Shown here one piece after another: positions 26,201 to 51,952 of a stretch of DNA of 64,000 nucleotides (position 1 is the first letter of the stretch; each line of letters begins with the position of its first letter). The notes under the pieces are model-generated. The model did no database searches and was not told where the DNA came from. It saw nothing but the letters and a program-made list of their open reading frames with translations. Location of the stretch: contig NC_088308.1 in the NCBI RefSeq assembly GCF_910592395.1, forward strand, positions 25,311,501 through 25,375,500, in the 5' to 3' direction. The position numbers and the translations under genes are program-made. The stretch is from Lineus longissimus (Eukaryota > Nemertea > Pilidiophora > Heteronemertea > Lineidae).

Positions 26201-27839
26201 CTGACACTTAAGTCAGGAAATTGCACACATTTACACTATCTTTAGAAATGGGCTAATGATATCATGCTGGCCGGTACATAATTTCCTCCTGTCTTAAAAA
26301 AATCACTGAAAACCACTCCACTGCCTTAGTCACTCTCTGGATAGATTATATAGATTATACATGTACATGTACATGTATGCCATTGGTTTGGCACCTTGCC
26401 CAAACCAATGATAACACATGAACTCAACTTGATTACCAATACCGCAATATAGCATAGAGCCATACAAAAGGGTGAAGTATATGGTGGTACTAACAATGAA
26501 GAATCAATAACCACCATTGCAGCTGATGGGCACCACTGGGCCAATTGCTGAATCACAATGAAGGTCAGAGCTAGAATGTCATAACCAAGGTTATCGATCT
26601 CTCTTTTCATCAGTTACGCACAAGGCCTAAAAACTAACATTGGCACAGCTTCAAAAACTTGAGTGGCTGTTGACTTTATTATATATCAGGACAACAGTGG
26701 TGCTCTACTTCCCATCACCTATTTACTCTATGATGATGTTTCAGAATTGGCATTTTCCCAGCAAGAAATTTTTGAATAAATCAGATTTTTTTAAAACTGA
26801 GAATAGGAATGATGAGGAATTAGTGAAATCATGCATGGTTGCCTCTGATGTCCGTCGTCTGTTGCATGCATTGGTGCCATGCAGATACATACAGCAAATT
26901 TTTCCAAAGAGCGCCCTTTTTGCCAAAATAGGTGACTGAAAATGTTGCCCTGTAGGGCAGTGTGTACACATGGGGTGTCCCGTTCCCACTGCAAACTTTC
27001 AGGGTAATTGAGCTGACTTGAGGATTGACTGCCCTGTTTTCTCTTTAACAAATGTCTTATTATTTTGATTTCATCAATCAAACTGAGGCCGAGGGGGGGA
27101 ATTGGCAGTGAATCGTCAAACCGCTCCATTTTTTCCTGAATTATGTCATATTATGTGGAATACAGTAGTTTGAAAGTGCCCAACAGTACACTGCCTCCCA
27201 TGATGTGTTGTGACTCAATGCAAACATAAGGAACAATTCTGTCCAACAAAATATTTATGAGATGTAAAAATACCAAACACCTTGCCTGCTGACACTGGTT
27301 GCACAAATCTCAAGAGAGCATGATAATTTGACATGACGAAGTAATATTTTATATACATTTGGATATGTATACCTACAGATATTGTACGGACAGACTCAAA
27401 TACCTACCAGAAGTGCCTGTGCTGCCATCTACTGGGTCAACATTGAAGTACACCGCCTCGCTATTGTTTGAAAGCTGGGCCTCTGGAGATTTCCCATCTT
27501 GGTCCCACACCCACTCATCGTTGAAGAATTCACTGCGGAATGCATCCAGTGGTCTTAGGATGAGAGCTGGAAGTGATAATACTATGATATGAAGTAGGCC
27601 TTTTACTAACATGTACACCTTTAAACCTTGGAATTCTTTTGGCCTGTTTCAATATTGGGGACGTGTTGGGGGATGAGCCTAAATGAGCAGTTGATATTTG
27701 ATAATTCTTTCAGTTGCCAAAAGTACGTCTTTGATATTGCAACATGTCCACTCCACATTCACAAGACTGACCACTTCCAATCGAAAAAAAACCTTCGACA
27801 ATTGCGACACAAACATAAAGCAGACTTACCGTCACCCAT
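23289..27839 (-). CDS. SPSB3: SPRY domain and SOCS-box protein, SPSB3-like
   Basis: Five exons join in frame to 708 bases (235 aa): 27839-27830 (start), 27566-27408, 24282-24133, 23891-23697, 23482-23289. All internal junctions are phase 1 with GT-AG ends. Residues 16-190 form a B30.2/SPRY domain; diagnostic stretches are VRGNKGFTEGEHYWEI, MVGVGT, ESWGLTYKG and GTLTFYKNGQNLGVA. Residues 198-235 are a SOCS box (LTLQEMC, then NLPLPNIVKNHLKAL), the part that in this family binds Elongin B/C and Cullin 5. SPSB proteins are substrate adaptors of CRL5 ubiquitin ligases. Vertebrate SPSB3 is nuclear and has been linked to turnover of nuclear cGAS and SNAIL. The order EWVWD... VRG... SLLG-like points to SPSB3 over SPSB1/2/4. 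The protein is shorter than human SPSB3, with almost no N-terminal extension and no C-terminal tail. The tiny 10-base start exon rests on phase and context only, so the N-terminus is the weakest part. Intron 2 carries a fold-back element. Confidence 0.85.
25825..26098. repeat. Fold-back palindrome, arms about 125-130 bp
   Basis: The left arm (about 25832-25960) and right arm (about 25971-26095) are near-perfect reverse complements. One shared block runs from GAGCTGGTTATCGGAGTCTC outward, and another through CGCCATCGCCATCTTCAGGG. The centre holds AGGAACTG and CAGTTCCT around a 10-base loop. Only a few substitutions and one 3-base indel separate the arms. It lies in intron 2 of the SPSB3-like gene, and as RNA it would make a long hairpin. 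It is probably a fold-back MITE. Confidence 0.85.
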
Positions 27840-28350
27840 TCCTTCTATGCAGTGCTTACTCAGGCCTATTTGATACTAGATTGATGAGCAGCAAGTAGAT
27901 TCTTCTTGGCTAGGCTAAAGTGAATTGATTGTCCTAGTCTTGCAAAGCACCTGTAAAAACAGAATTCCAAAGCACTCAGTTTTAGGAATTTTGAAGATCT
28001 ACGTAGCTTAGGTTAAACAACAACAACAACTTGTTCTGTGTATTTTGTTTATGATAAAGACCAAATTGGGCTGAATCATTAAACAGGTTTTAATCTCAAC
28101 AATACATCAATCATGTGAATGACGTAGGCTGGAGATATTCCATGACGAAAGACCACAAACAAACATGTCGTCATGTGAAAGACAATTGACATTTATCTAA
28201 CCATCAATGACACACATGGTTTACTGTAGTGTAGCCTTAGCTGACCTAATTAATCCACTCATCGGGACAGGTCAAGTTTATTGTGCGTTATATCGCCACC
28301 TTCTAATGGAAATTAACGTCATGACGTAAATGGCGATAACGCATGCTTAC

Positions 28351-28424
28351 CATAAATCTTCACGGTAAAAGACGCCAGAGCCTCTCGTACCATTGTCTGG
28401 CGTCTTTTACTGTGAAGATCTATT
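28351..28424. repeat. Hairpin of about 74 nt, arms about 28 nt
   Basis: The left arm, from AATCTTCACGGTAAAAGACG, is matched by the right arm CGTCTTTTACTGTGAAGATC, with two or three mismatches or wobbles and a loop of about 15 nt. It sits about 0.5 kb upstream of the SPSB3-like start in the divergent intergenic region. The shape would suit either a small inverted-repeat element or a microRNA-like precursor; nothing in the sequence decides between them. Confidence 0.7.
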
Positions 28425-28762
28425 GTAAAGACAGTTTGTTGATCTTTCCTTCATGAACTATTTGGCTCGATGCCTAATTACCGAAGACGTGGAGCATGGT
28501 GTGCGGACATCTTGAAATTGCAATATTTGCCAAGATTTTCAGTCGCACGAAATACTCACCAAGTATCAAATAAACAAGGCCGAAAGCCCACAGATTTGAT
28601 TCCTGTAGGATCTATGATGGTTGCCGATTAATAATATGTATCTTGTATGATGGAAAAATCAGCCCTTATCAGATTAAATCGAGAATGTAAGTAAGCGACA
28701 ACGGTCACCTTCTTGTTTATTTACATCATTTGCATAATTTATGTTCGACATTGTTCGTGGTT

Positions 28763-29021
28763 TTATATCCAATCCGTGATAGCAGGTCATGTGATCTTTG
28801 AGATTGCGAGGGAAATGAAAGGGACAGATTTTTAGCCCAGGGCAGACCAACAAAGTACCTACATCTCATTGCATGTGAACCGTGTACTAGGCTTTTCTGT
28901 ATGGATGCATAATATGTATGTATATCTTACAGTAAAAACAGAGCATGCACTGCGGACAACCAAGAGTGGACCACGTGCGTTTATTGACATCACGTGACCT
29001 GCTATCGCGGCTTGGATATAA
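28763..29021. mobile_element. MITE-like element with about 38-bp terminal inverted repeats
   Basis: The left end reads TTATATCCAATCCGTGATAG then CAGGTCATGTGAT. The right end is its inverted counterpart, ending TTGGATATAA, with ATCACGTGACCTGCTATCGC inside. About 180 bp of unrelated sequence lie between. The right arm carries a CACGTG E-box and the left arm the variant CATGTG. No coding capacity or clear target duplication was seen. Confidence 0.65.
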
Positions 29022-29860
29022 CATTACCGTGGTTTACGGAACTGCCCGAGCTCTTGCCGGCTCTTCTGTCAAATGAACTCCTTCCGACAAAAATGGGTCA
29101 TATTTTGCTTTGGGTTCAATTTCATCTAATTCGGGTTATTAACAATTTGTGAAACTGATTCAGTGTGCACCTGTATGATTCAAAGACACACTGTAACTGA
29201 AGTTATTAATCATAAAATGCCAGGTAGGGGAGAGAATGAGATAATTTCATCCTAAATATCCCAACATTGTAATTGTTGTATAGAGAGGTTTCGCGACGTA
29301 ATGAAAACGTAAACGATGACGCTACCAATACCATAGCACTGGTCGAGTTGGTAAATTCTTAGAGTTACCAGACTAGTAATATGCACTGATCAATTCTCCA
29401 ATGACATTTTTGTTCATGTTTGTACTCCCTGTTACAGAAATCACAAAATGTATTGTAACTAAGGCTTGTTTAAGGGGTTGAGACTGGGATTCATATATCG
29501 GTACTATCAGTCCTCCATAAAATGAATGTTTTCGGTCCATTGGGTTATTTCTCAAAGATCCCCCACCGCATTGAGTTATTTTTTTGTGAAGTACTCAAAA
29601 ATAAATTGGATGAACCCTTTTGAATTTGATAGGCCTAGGTCTACATTCATTACATGAACTTATGCATAAAGGCCGTATATTCTGGTGTCAGTGTATAAAT
29701 ATTGTGCTGGTCTCCTCACAGATTAAGTTAGGTTATGAATAAAATTGGTTGGTCAACATGCTGCTAACACAACATCTTACTAATTGTTATGAATATATGA
29801 ATGAGGTGATTACATTGTCAGAGCCACACACAAAAGCGTTCCCGGTATGGTCCCACTCCA

Positions 29861-29890
29861 TCTGATCAGCTGATCACCTGATTGGCTGAG
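29861..29890 (+). promoter_or_regulatory. Candidate fatty acid synthase promoter patch: two E-boxes and inverted CCAAT
   Basis: Within 20 bp lie CAGCTG (29867-29872), CACCTG (29875-29880) and ATTGG (29881-29885), the last being an inverted CCAAT box. ATCACCTGAT partly resembles a sterol-regulatory element. Vertebrate FASN promoters combine E-box/SRE and inverted CCAAT sites for USF, SREBP and NF-Y, which is why this patch stands out. It lies about 180 bp upstream of a candidate non-coding first-exon donor. Short motifs occur by chance, so this is only a pointer. Confidence 0.25.
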
Positions 29891-31686
29891 AATTCAAGAG
29901 GTGTGCGTTGATGGATTGCTAGTGCGACTGTACTCGGTCATGGTCTAGACTACTGGGGTTCTGTGCCATAGATGAAATAAGGTTCAGTTTGATAAAAAAA
30001 CTGGAGTTAAAAGGCAAGCTTGCTTTGGTTTTGTGTTATTTGCTAATTTAATTTCATACCAAGCTGTGGTAAGTATGGATTTCTGAAATTTGTGACTTTC
30101 TTAATTATTTCAGGTTTTTATTTATCATTCTTCATTCAATGATACAGTCCGGCCCCCTCGATCCTTACCCTGATAACTTTTATGACTCTCACCGACAAAA
30201 ATAATACTGGTTAGGCCTAAGTTACAGGAACTGTTTGCTTCAGATTTTCTTCATGGGATGTGTTTTTGGGGAAACAATCATATTTGATATAAAAAATTTC
30301 ATTGGATTTTAACTTGGGAGATGATTTTCCAATTGTCAAATCTTGAAAAAAATCATTCATGGGGACATTTTCTACTGTAGTACTTCTACACCCCGAGCCT
30401 GCTATTTTCTAGGGACACGTGTATTTTGAGAACTCACCCGAGCATTCAGTTTGAGTTATTCATTCATTCTCTGAGTGTATGCCCCGGGTGTATGGGGTGA
30501 TCTCGGATGAATGAGTCGTTGAATGCGTCCTAGTGTTGTTATCTGTTATGGGGTAGGGGGCAGCTGACCTCGTGCTTGCCTTGAATATGAAAACTGACTG
30601 ACACTAATTTTTAAGGTGAATTTTGTACGAGTAATTGAATGCCCTTTCTGTACCTCAATGAGTATCAAACTTCAATGCAGCTGATGCATCACCGAGTCAT
30701 ATGCGAGCCCTATTTGTGTGTGGGAGGGGGGGCTGTTATTGTCCATCAGGCCAAATCTTGCAAACTGATCGAATTCCTTTCAAGTTTGGGTAAAATTCAA
30801 GTTTTTTCGATACTCGGTCACAGAAGAAAAAATCTTGCTTAAACATTCACATTTTCTCTACAGTTCATGTAGTCCCTTGATCTCCATGACATAATGCTAT
30901 TGAATTAAAGTACAATCACCTTCATTCAGCAAATAAACCACGTGAACAAACTTATCTGCCTAGAAACATGAAGGTCTGCTTATCGTGATTTCTGAATGGA
31001 CAATAGGCCATAACTCTCTAAATGAACAATCAAACCTCTTCAAATGAGTGTTATTTCCTTAACTTACTGATAACTTCTGTCTAAGTAAAGCAATAAACTT
31101 ATTTCCTGATTAATCACCCATGTGTGCAACAGTACTTGTTGGAGTTGAATAGCAATTAAGGAATGGCAACTGGGTCAGAAGGTTCTTTTAAAATCTGTTA
31201 AATAATTTTTTTGATTGTCTTGTCTCGTCAATATCAGATAGCTGAATTGAATGGCGTGATGTAATTGTCTGCAAGTGCAACTGACATGACCTGCACTTGA
31301 TATGACATGAGTTGGACATGTGCCTATTGTTCTTTTTGCTTCTGATCATGCTGTGCCGACCTTACATTCAAATAAGGGTAGGCCTGAAGAGTCAATTAGG
31401 ATGGTTTATGAGCTTGTTATTCGGGGTCTTTGTCATTCGTGAATATTATATTGTCCTGGAAAGACTTACTATTTATGGTTCGATTGACAATTATGACTTC
31501 TGGTAATAACCTAAAAAAATTTCAGGCCTATCATATTTTACCCTCGAACCATTCTCCTGGTTCTGGTCGGCCGACAGGGACTTTTGCTGGTTTTAGGACT
31601 AAAGATGTTGTGTAATTGCATTTTCCAGCCTCCGGCTACTTTAAACCTTTTTTCAATTCATTTCAGAAGGTGTGAAGCGACACAAA

Positions 31687-45618
<13,932 letters not shown>

Positions 45619-45714
45619 ACAAGTTGCTGAGAGAATCAGTTATTTTGTTGAACAAACATATTATGAATGAACCTGCTAAAGGATGAGGTCTTTCCAGATG
45701 TTGCAATGTCGCCA

Positions 45715-45772
45715 TGTTTTTAGCTCACCTCTTAGCAGAGGTGAGCTTATCCCATACCGTGGCGTCCGTCGT

Positions 45773-45810
<38 letters not shown>

Positions 45811-46856
45811 CGTCGTCCGTTAGCAGGGCACGTTTCGTAACTGTTAGAGCTATTGAGTTGAAACTTGGTACACATGTACCCTTATGTAATGACACCTGGG
45901 AGACCAAGTTTCGGTCCGATTCGTTTCATGGTTTGGCCACCAGGGGGACAAACGTTAAAAGTGAAAATATGCAATATCTCCCTTAATAGTAGTCGGGAAA
46001 TTTTGAAAAAAATATGGTAGGTACTTCTAGCAAAGGTGCATCATATATCCTCCGGGTTTTTGATTTGACCTCCTTTTCAAGGTCACAGAGGTCAAATGGT
46101 GTAAATTAGCCGTTAGGATGTAACGATGGCACGTTTCTAAACTGCAATGACTATTGATACCAAATTTGGTACACATTTACCCCTTAGTCAGGTGATCTCA
46201 GGGACCAAAGTTTGGTCCAATATGATTCACCACTTGACCACCAGGGGGCAAAATCCCAAAACCTTAAAAATGTGATTACCGGTATTCCTTAACTTCTTGC
46301 CCGATTGCCACCAATTTGATATCATGGGTACATCTAACCACCATACAGTATATGTCACACAGGTTTTTAATTTGACCTTCTTGTCAAGGTCACAGAGGTC
46401 AAATGGCGTAAATTCGCCGTCAGGCCGTAACTATGGCACGTTTCTTAACTGCAATGACTATTGATCACAAATTAAGTACACATGTACCCCTTGGTCAGGT
46501 GATCTCAGGTACCGAAGTTTGGTGAGATCTGATTTGCCGTTTGGCCTCCAGGGAGGGGGCCAAATCCTAAATTCTTCAAAATGCCATTATTCCTAGTAAT
46601 GACTTGCCCGATTGGCACCAATTTTATGTCATAGGTACATCTAATTCTAACAACCTTTCAATGTGTCACCCGGGTCTTCTTTGATTTGACCTACTTTTCA
46701 AGGTCACAGAGGTCGAATGTACTGTAAATTGGCCATTTTGGGGAAATTGTAATTGCTTGGACCTACATCAAACCTAACACTACATGACACAAGACCATGC
46801 TCTTTGTCCATCTTTCCTCCACATGAGGTGAGCACAATGGCCCTGGCCATTTCATC
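45715..46856 (+). mobile_element. 1.14-kb non-autonomous repeat element, copy 2, just downstream of FASN
   Basis: This is the inverted partner of 12417-13562. It begins about 100 bp after the FASN stop with the AGCTCACCTC stem-loop and a (GTC)n run, then three diverged modules of about 300 bp. Each module carries TGACCT, 8 bp, AGGTCA, 3 bp, then AGGTCA: at 46066-46094, 46373-46101 read as 46373-46401, and 46687-46715 (last half-site AGGTCG). No FASN poly(A) signal occurs before the element, so it may lie in the FASN 3' UTR. It encodes no protein. Confidence 0.8.
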
Positions 46857-48780
46857 TTTTGATTCCGTACAGTTCAGATACGGAAATGCATGCTTTTACC
46901 AAAGAGTTTTTGCCGAAAGAATGTTCTTTCTGTGTAAGTTTTTTAACACAATCACTGGGCGGACTAAGCTATGACCAGACTGGGGTTCAATTCAGTGACC
47001 CTTATATTGTGAGCCGGATGCCCTAATGCACTTCGTCACTGCACTTGCAAAACTCAAGCACTCACTGCTTGCAAAAGTTTTGAGCTCGATTAGTTAGCCA
47101 TGACCATACTAGGGCCCCCATGCAAGTATTGAATATTGGCTAATAATGATACCTCCTAGACTGATGATCTCGATAATTGTGCTGTTTTTGATTTTTGTAT
47201 TCAGTCAACCTGCCAATCGGTCGACTTTTTGTTCGATGTATGTGTATTTTAAATATTGCAATATTTTTGTTAGATTTGTTCAGTTCAGATATTTGCATGC
47301 TCTGATCAAAGGTGGTAGAAAGTTTTTGCTCACAAAACACTGAATAATATACTGGTATTTTCTATTGTTTATTTTTGAGCTCAACCAAAGGGCGGACTGA
47401 GCTATGACCAGACCAATGTTCAAGTATAATCTTGGATTGTGAGCCGGATGCCCGAAACCAATATACATGCACTAAATATAGGATCAACAGGGTATGTTGA
47501 TATTAATACTTGAACATTTTACAGAGGACTGTTTCTTTCAATTAATTCTTACCAGGTGTTAGATATCTTTTGAAAGAGAACACGTTTATATGAAGTTATA
47601 TTTTTCTACGTCGGGTTATTGATAACTATTAACAGTGTGGAGGGGAGGGGGTCCTAAAATGAAAAATCTGTGATGGTTGTTGCGTTCCTTGGGAGGGGGG
47701 GGGCTTGATTTATCATGGTTGTGTTTAAATTATTGTATGCATTCTACTTTCTTATGACTCCCACCAAAGTTTTGGTTATTGATGTTCATTGAAAACAATG
47801 CCCTCGTTTTGCAGCTACTGTTTGTAAATTGTTTTGATGTATATTTTGTGACTTTGTTATTTGGCCCTCCAAAGAGGGACCTATTGTTATGTTTCACTTC
47901 AAAAACCTTCAGAAGGTTGGCCATTTGTTCAAATAACATACCTGCCAACTATTCCCAGTTGACCATTTTGTCAAAAAAATCATAAAAACGACTGTTAGTC
48001 GAAAAATATTTTCCTGGTAAAATGTATTTGTTTTATTATTCCCTGCACTTGATAATGAAAAAATAATTTGAAAACAAAATTTGTTGGTGATGTTTGCATG
48101 TTTTTCACTAATTGGTCTATTTTAGGGTTGTCAGGTATGAACATGTTAAATGCATGATTCTTTTCATTAAGGAATATGTATGAAAATATTATGTCCTCCT
48201 TGAATTAAAGTATGGGTAAGATGTGCTGCTAAAATAGTAATATGACTTCCTGGCTCTTACCTGTAGTCTCTCTTGAAATAAAAGCAATGCTAACAATGCA
48301 AATTATACATTGACTTGTTAAAAAGATGAAATAATGCATCAGTTTTGTTTGTACATATCAAAATGATGCTCAAGAGCTTCTGAGGATAACAGATTTGTTT
48401 GATTTTAGACTTTTGTTAATCGCTTGAAGAAGTATATGTTTTGAATCATATTTGCTGTAAAAGGTTCAGTATTGTAAGTTTGTTCCAGTGACCGTGCTGA
48501 CCAATGCTGTCCTTCAGTTATTCCAATAAAATAAACATTTCCAGACTTCACTTCCAATCGTAGTAGTTCTTTGTATCAAATAGGACAATGCCAGTCCACC
48601 CTGACAATAGTCACAACCTTTGGCAAATATTCGTTTGACAGTCACAACCAAGGTCCAATGAAATCCTGCAGGTGAATGACTGTGCGACTGTGGCAACCAG
48701 TCAAAAAGGTTAAGGACAGTTGAACGATACGCCACCCTCTCTGCATAACTTGTCCATCAAGTAAACCAGCATAGCATGAA
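46857..48780. other. FASN 3' flank and intergenic, with a duplicated 65-bp segment
   Basis: A segment containing GCTATGACCAGAC and GTGAGCCGGATGCCC occurs at about 46957-47022 and again, diverged, at 47390-47453. The first copy includes GGTTCAATTC, close to a tRNA B-box, so these may be SINE remnants. AATAAA signals on the plus strand at 48277-48282 and 48525-48530 are possible ends for a long FASN 3' UTR, which would then include the repeat element. No convincing ORF is present. Confidence 0.4.
48525..48530 (+). terminator. Possible poly(A) signal for FASN
   Basis: AATAAA followed by a second ATAAA. It is one of the first plus-strand signals after the FASN stop, almost 3 kb away. An earlier signal at 48277-48282 is an alternative. 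It overlaps the 3' flank of the convergent LITAF-domain gene. Confidence 0.2.
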
Positions 48781-49888
48781 CTACTCCTCCATGCCGTTTC
48801 CTTCCATTCGGTCCAACTTTCCGATGACTGTGTGACATTTTGGACAGATATGCGTGATGTCCTGGCAGCCTCGGAAATAGAGCGGGATCAAACAACAGCC
48901 AAGAACACCACTGAAAAGGAAAGGAAAATGGTCTATATATATAGAAAAAGGTTAATGGTTAGCATTTACTGACAGCTTTCAGGTTCAACGCAGGCACGCA
49001 AGCGAATCATATGTTTGATGGTTCAAACAGTGTCTGTCTGAGAGTTCCAGAAGTGCATCACTAGTGAAACGCCAATAAACATCTACATAACAAGATCATT
49101 GTTTAACCTAAAAAGGTTTGCCTACCCGACGAAAAATATGCCACAGCAACAGAGACACGAGTATGTTCCAGCCTCTGCGGCTGTATCAGTAGTCACATCC
49201 TTTGCCTTGCAATTCGGACAGTCTATCACCATCGGTTGATCAGAAAATTTGTCTAGCGGTGTCATATCTTCCGAGTCTTCTAGTCGGGTGTTCGGTTTGG
49301 GTCTTCGCGGGCTCTCCTGTTGGCTTTCCAGGTCTTCTGAAGCGAATTTTATTGTGGTACGCCGCTGTTCATCATTGTCTTGGGGCGGGGACTCGGTTGA
49401 AGACCCCGTTGGCTCTTCTGAGAATACGTTGAGTTGGATAACATCATTGTTCGATTCTTCTGAAAAAAGTTAAGTAAGAAGAAAAAGGCCGATGGATTTG
49501 CTGTTAAAAGTCAGATTCCTTTTGTCTTCAAATATGTAACGATTCAGCGATCTCAGATGCGTAGGTCTGATTAAAAAAATATTGCATATCAATCTATTAG
49601 AAACAGGCTGATTTGTGGTGCCAAAGGTTGATTAGTCTAATGGGTTTGCCTTAGGAAATCTTGCTTAAACACTGGCCCTAAAGCGCAAAATTGACGAAGA
49701 GCGAGATTTTAACAAGAGGCCGAACTCCGCTGATATGTTGTTGGGGCAACGAATTTAACCAGGTGGCAGGCCCCGGATTCTACAGCAACGAGACGCCACT
49801 GGCCCGCCTTTTCATCCCAGCAAACAGAAATAGGACACTTACCCTGAGGCGTACATGTAAATGCAGGCTCATAAGGCTTTACTGACAT
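48781..49888 (-). CDS. LITAF-domain membrane protein (LITAF/CDIP1-like)
   Basis: Three exons join in frame to 510 bases (169 aa): 49888-49843 (ATG), 49459-49126, 48910-48781 (stop TAG), with GT-AG junctions. Residues 1-90 are hydrophilic and probably disordered. Residues 91-160 are a LITAF domain: CPNC (C96, C99) and HICPKC (H147, C149, C152) form the split zinc site. Between them lies a Cys-rich hydrophobic stretch (SCLCCCGIFFVGGVLGCCL, about 116-134) that dips into the membrane from the cytosolic face without crossing. In the family these proteins sit on late endosomes and lysosomes, and PPxY or P(T/S)AP motifs recruit NEDD4 or ESCRT; I see no clear PPxY here. Vertebrate LITAF was first described as LPS-induced TNF factor, and in invertebrates homologues are often immune-responsive. 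Many paralogues exist per genome, so I do not assign a specific symbol. It is convergent with FASN. Confidence 0.85.
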
Positions 49889-51952
49889 TCTTGCAACAAT
49901 CCGCCCTCAGCTGTCATCAGGAAAAAGGAGATTTTCACAAGGTTGCAAACGCGGACAAAAATGCCAAATTGAAGGGAAAAAAACTAACCAAAAGCTAGTC
50001 TATACCATAAAGAAATGATAACACCCAACTTGTGACCATGCAGCTTGATACGGCATGCTAAATGCCAATACAGATACAAGTACACTCCCCAACTTGTTTA
50101 GCAGTTGTCCATGAAACAACCAATATTGTTTCGTTCGAGCGACATTTCTTGGACCCCAACCTTTAAACCATTTCATTTTTCCACATGGTTCAGCAAAATA
50201 TAATTCAAAATAAAAATAAAGCTCTGGCACTGCCCTTCAACACACATCGATGTACAGTTAACGAAGTTAATATTTTGAGTTGTGGGTAAAAGGGCGGACT
50301 AAATGTCTATTGTAGTTTCAAGCACTTTAATAAATTTTTATGAATTCTCAAGAGCTAATAATCTACTGGGCGGTATTCAAGTGCCAAGCCATTTTGAATT
50401 ACATTCCCTTTAAAAGCAATTGCGTCTCTGTCTCACACCCTTATGAAAATATCAAGGAAATAATTCGGGGTCCGTTCTAACCCGCAGTGGCTTCCACAAG
50501 GTGCTGACAATCCAATTACGATTTCCAAACCGAGCAAAGACTTGGATGTGAAGGAATTAAAAAACATATCGGGTTGGTAAAGCGAAGCAAGGACTCTTCA
50601 CTGAACACGCCGACGGGCTCCGGTCATGCGGGAGTGAGCGCTTGCGCAAAAGTATAATGTCTGCAATAGACTTGAATACACACTCGTGATACGATATTTG
50701 AGAGAAAGAACAAGAAACCTTGCAACCGTGTTATTTTCTTTCAGAAGGAAAGGGCAAAGAGGCAATCAGAAACCACCTAAGTGTCCTTAGCACCAGCTGT
50801 TTAATTAGCAACTTCCCGAAACTATAAATCATCCGCAAGCCAGCCATCGATTAGGTTAATCAATCAGCGAACTAATCACATGCATTATCAGTTTGACGTC
50901 GATTTCACCTCAAGATTACCTAAATGGGCGTACATCTTGAAAACGAATTATTGAACAATATACTGGCGTTTCGGGTCAACTTTCAATAACAGATCTAATT
51001 AGCACTCTTGGGCGGGTCTTATATCAACTGCATCTCTTTCTATCCATGACTGAATGTATAAAATCTGACAGAGCAATCCAGCAACGACTGTTAAACCGTT
51101 ATGATTACGTTCATTTTCTCATGACAAGCAACAGTCAAGGAGCTTCGCTAATATCGTGGCTTACGGAGGAGAAGAGGTTCCCCCACCACGTCCACAGTAA
51201 CCGTAATCTGCGGATGACAGTCATTTTAATCAGACAGCGGAATCACAATTTTCGAATCTTCGCTTTCTTTGCTCTTCGCCCCGGAATCTGGAGGGCATGC
51301 GTGGTTAACTCTCATCTAATGAGCCGATAGTTAGGGCGTGTCTGCTGAAATGGCACACTATAAAGCAGTCCAAGGTGTCGTCACAATCTGCGTGATAGAT
51401 GGCTATGATTTCCACGAGAATGTTCTACAGATATCATATCAACACAATGATGACAAACGAGTGTTCTGGAAGAGTCGCGCCTATGTCTGCATTTAAGGAT
51501 TCTACAAATCTCGGGTTTGGTATTAAGATAATTTTATTCTGGTGATTATACTGCATGGCGTCGTGAAAAGCCATCTTCTTCCAAGGCTCAGGTGACTCTG
51601 TAACAAGGATATCAACCACAGGCGCTGTTCAAAAGGATCAGAAACATTTCCTGGCAAACGCCTCGTGTCAATGGAATACTGGCAACAGAACACTTATGCG
51701 TCTGATGGTCCCTGCTCCAGGGTCATAAGAACGTCAATCTCAAACGTTTCTAGAGGAATACATCTAATACGTCTTCAAAAACAGTTGTGGTTCTACGGTA
51801 CATGTTTGAACAATTTCAACCTATACTATCGTCAATTTCCTCGGGGCTATCTCCAATTTCCACTTGGATGCTTCACTTTCTGAGGGCACCTCTGGCAGAT
51901 GAGCGGATACGCCACTATTTTCGGTACTTAAAACGAGTGACGAAATCAAACC
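49889..51952. other. Intergenic between the LITAF-domain gene and the 7TM receptor
   Basis: The stretch should contain the promoters of two divergent genes. A GC-box-like GGGCGGG followed by TTATATC lies at about 51010-51024, roughly 0.9 kb before the receptor ATG. An ORF at 51046-51330 begins just after it but shows no domain and no splice signals, so I treat it as 5' leader or chance. Confidence 0.4.

Larger units (their letters stand above)
27840..31666. other. Divergent intergenic region between SPSB3-like and fatty acid synthase genes
   Basis: This region separates two head-to-head genes and should hold both promoters plus the 5' non-coding part of the fatty acid synthase gene. It contains a hairpin (28351-28424), a MITE-like element (28763-29021) and a candidate promoter patch (29861-29885). 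A strong 5' splice site CTGTGGTAAGTATGG (donor at 30069-30070) could end a non-coding first exon whose intron reaches the acceptor at 31665-31666. Predicted proteins here are not convincing. Confidence 0.5.

Noticed and set aside
51046-51330. 94-aa ORF upstream of the receptor
   Set aside because: No domain, no splice sites and no codon-phase link to the receptor; probably leader or chance.
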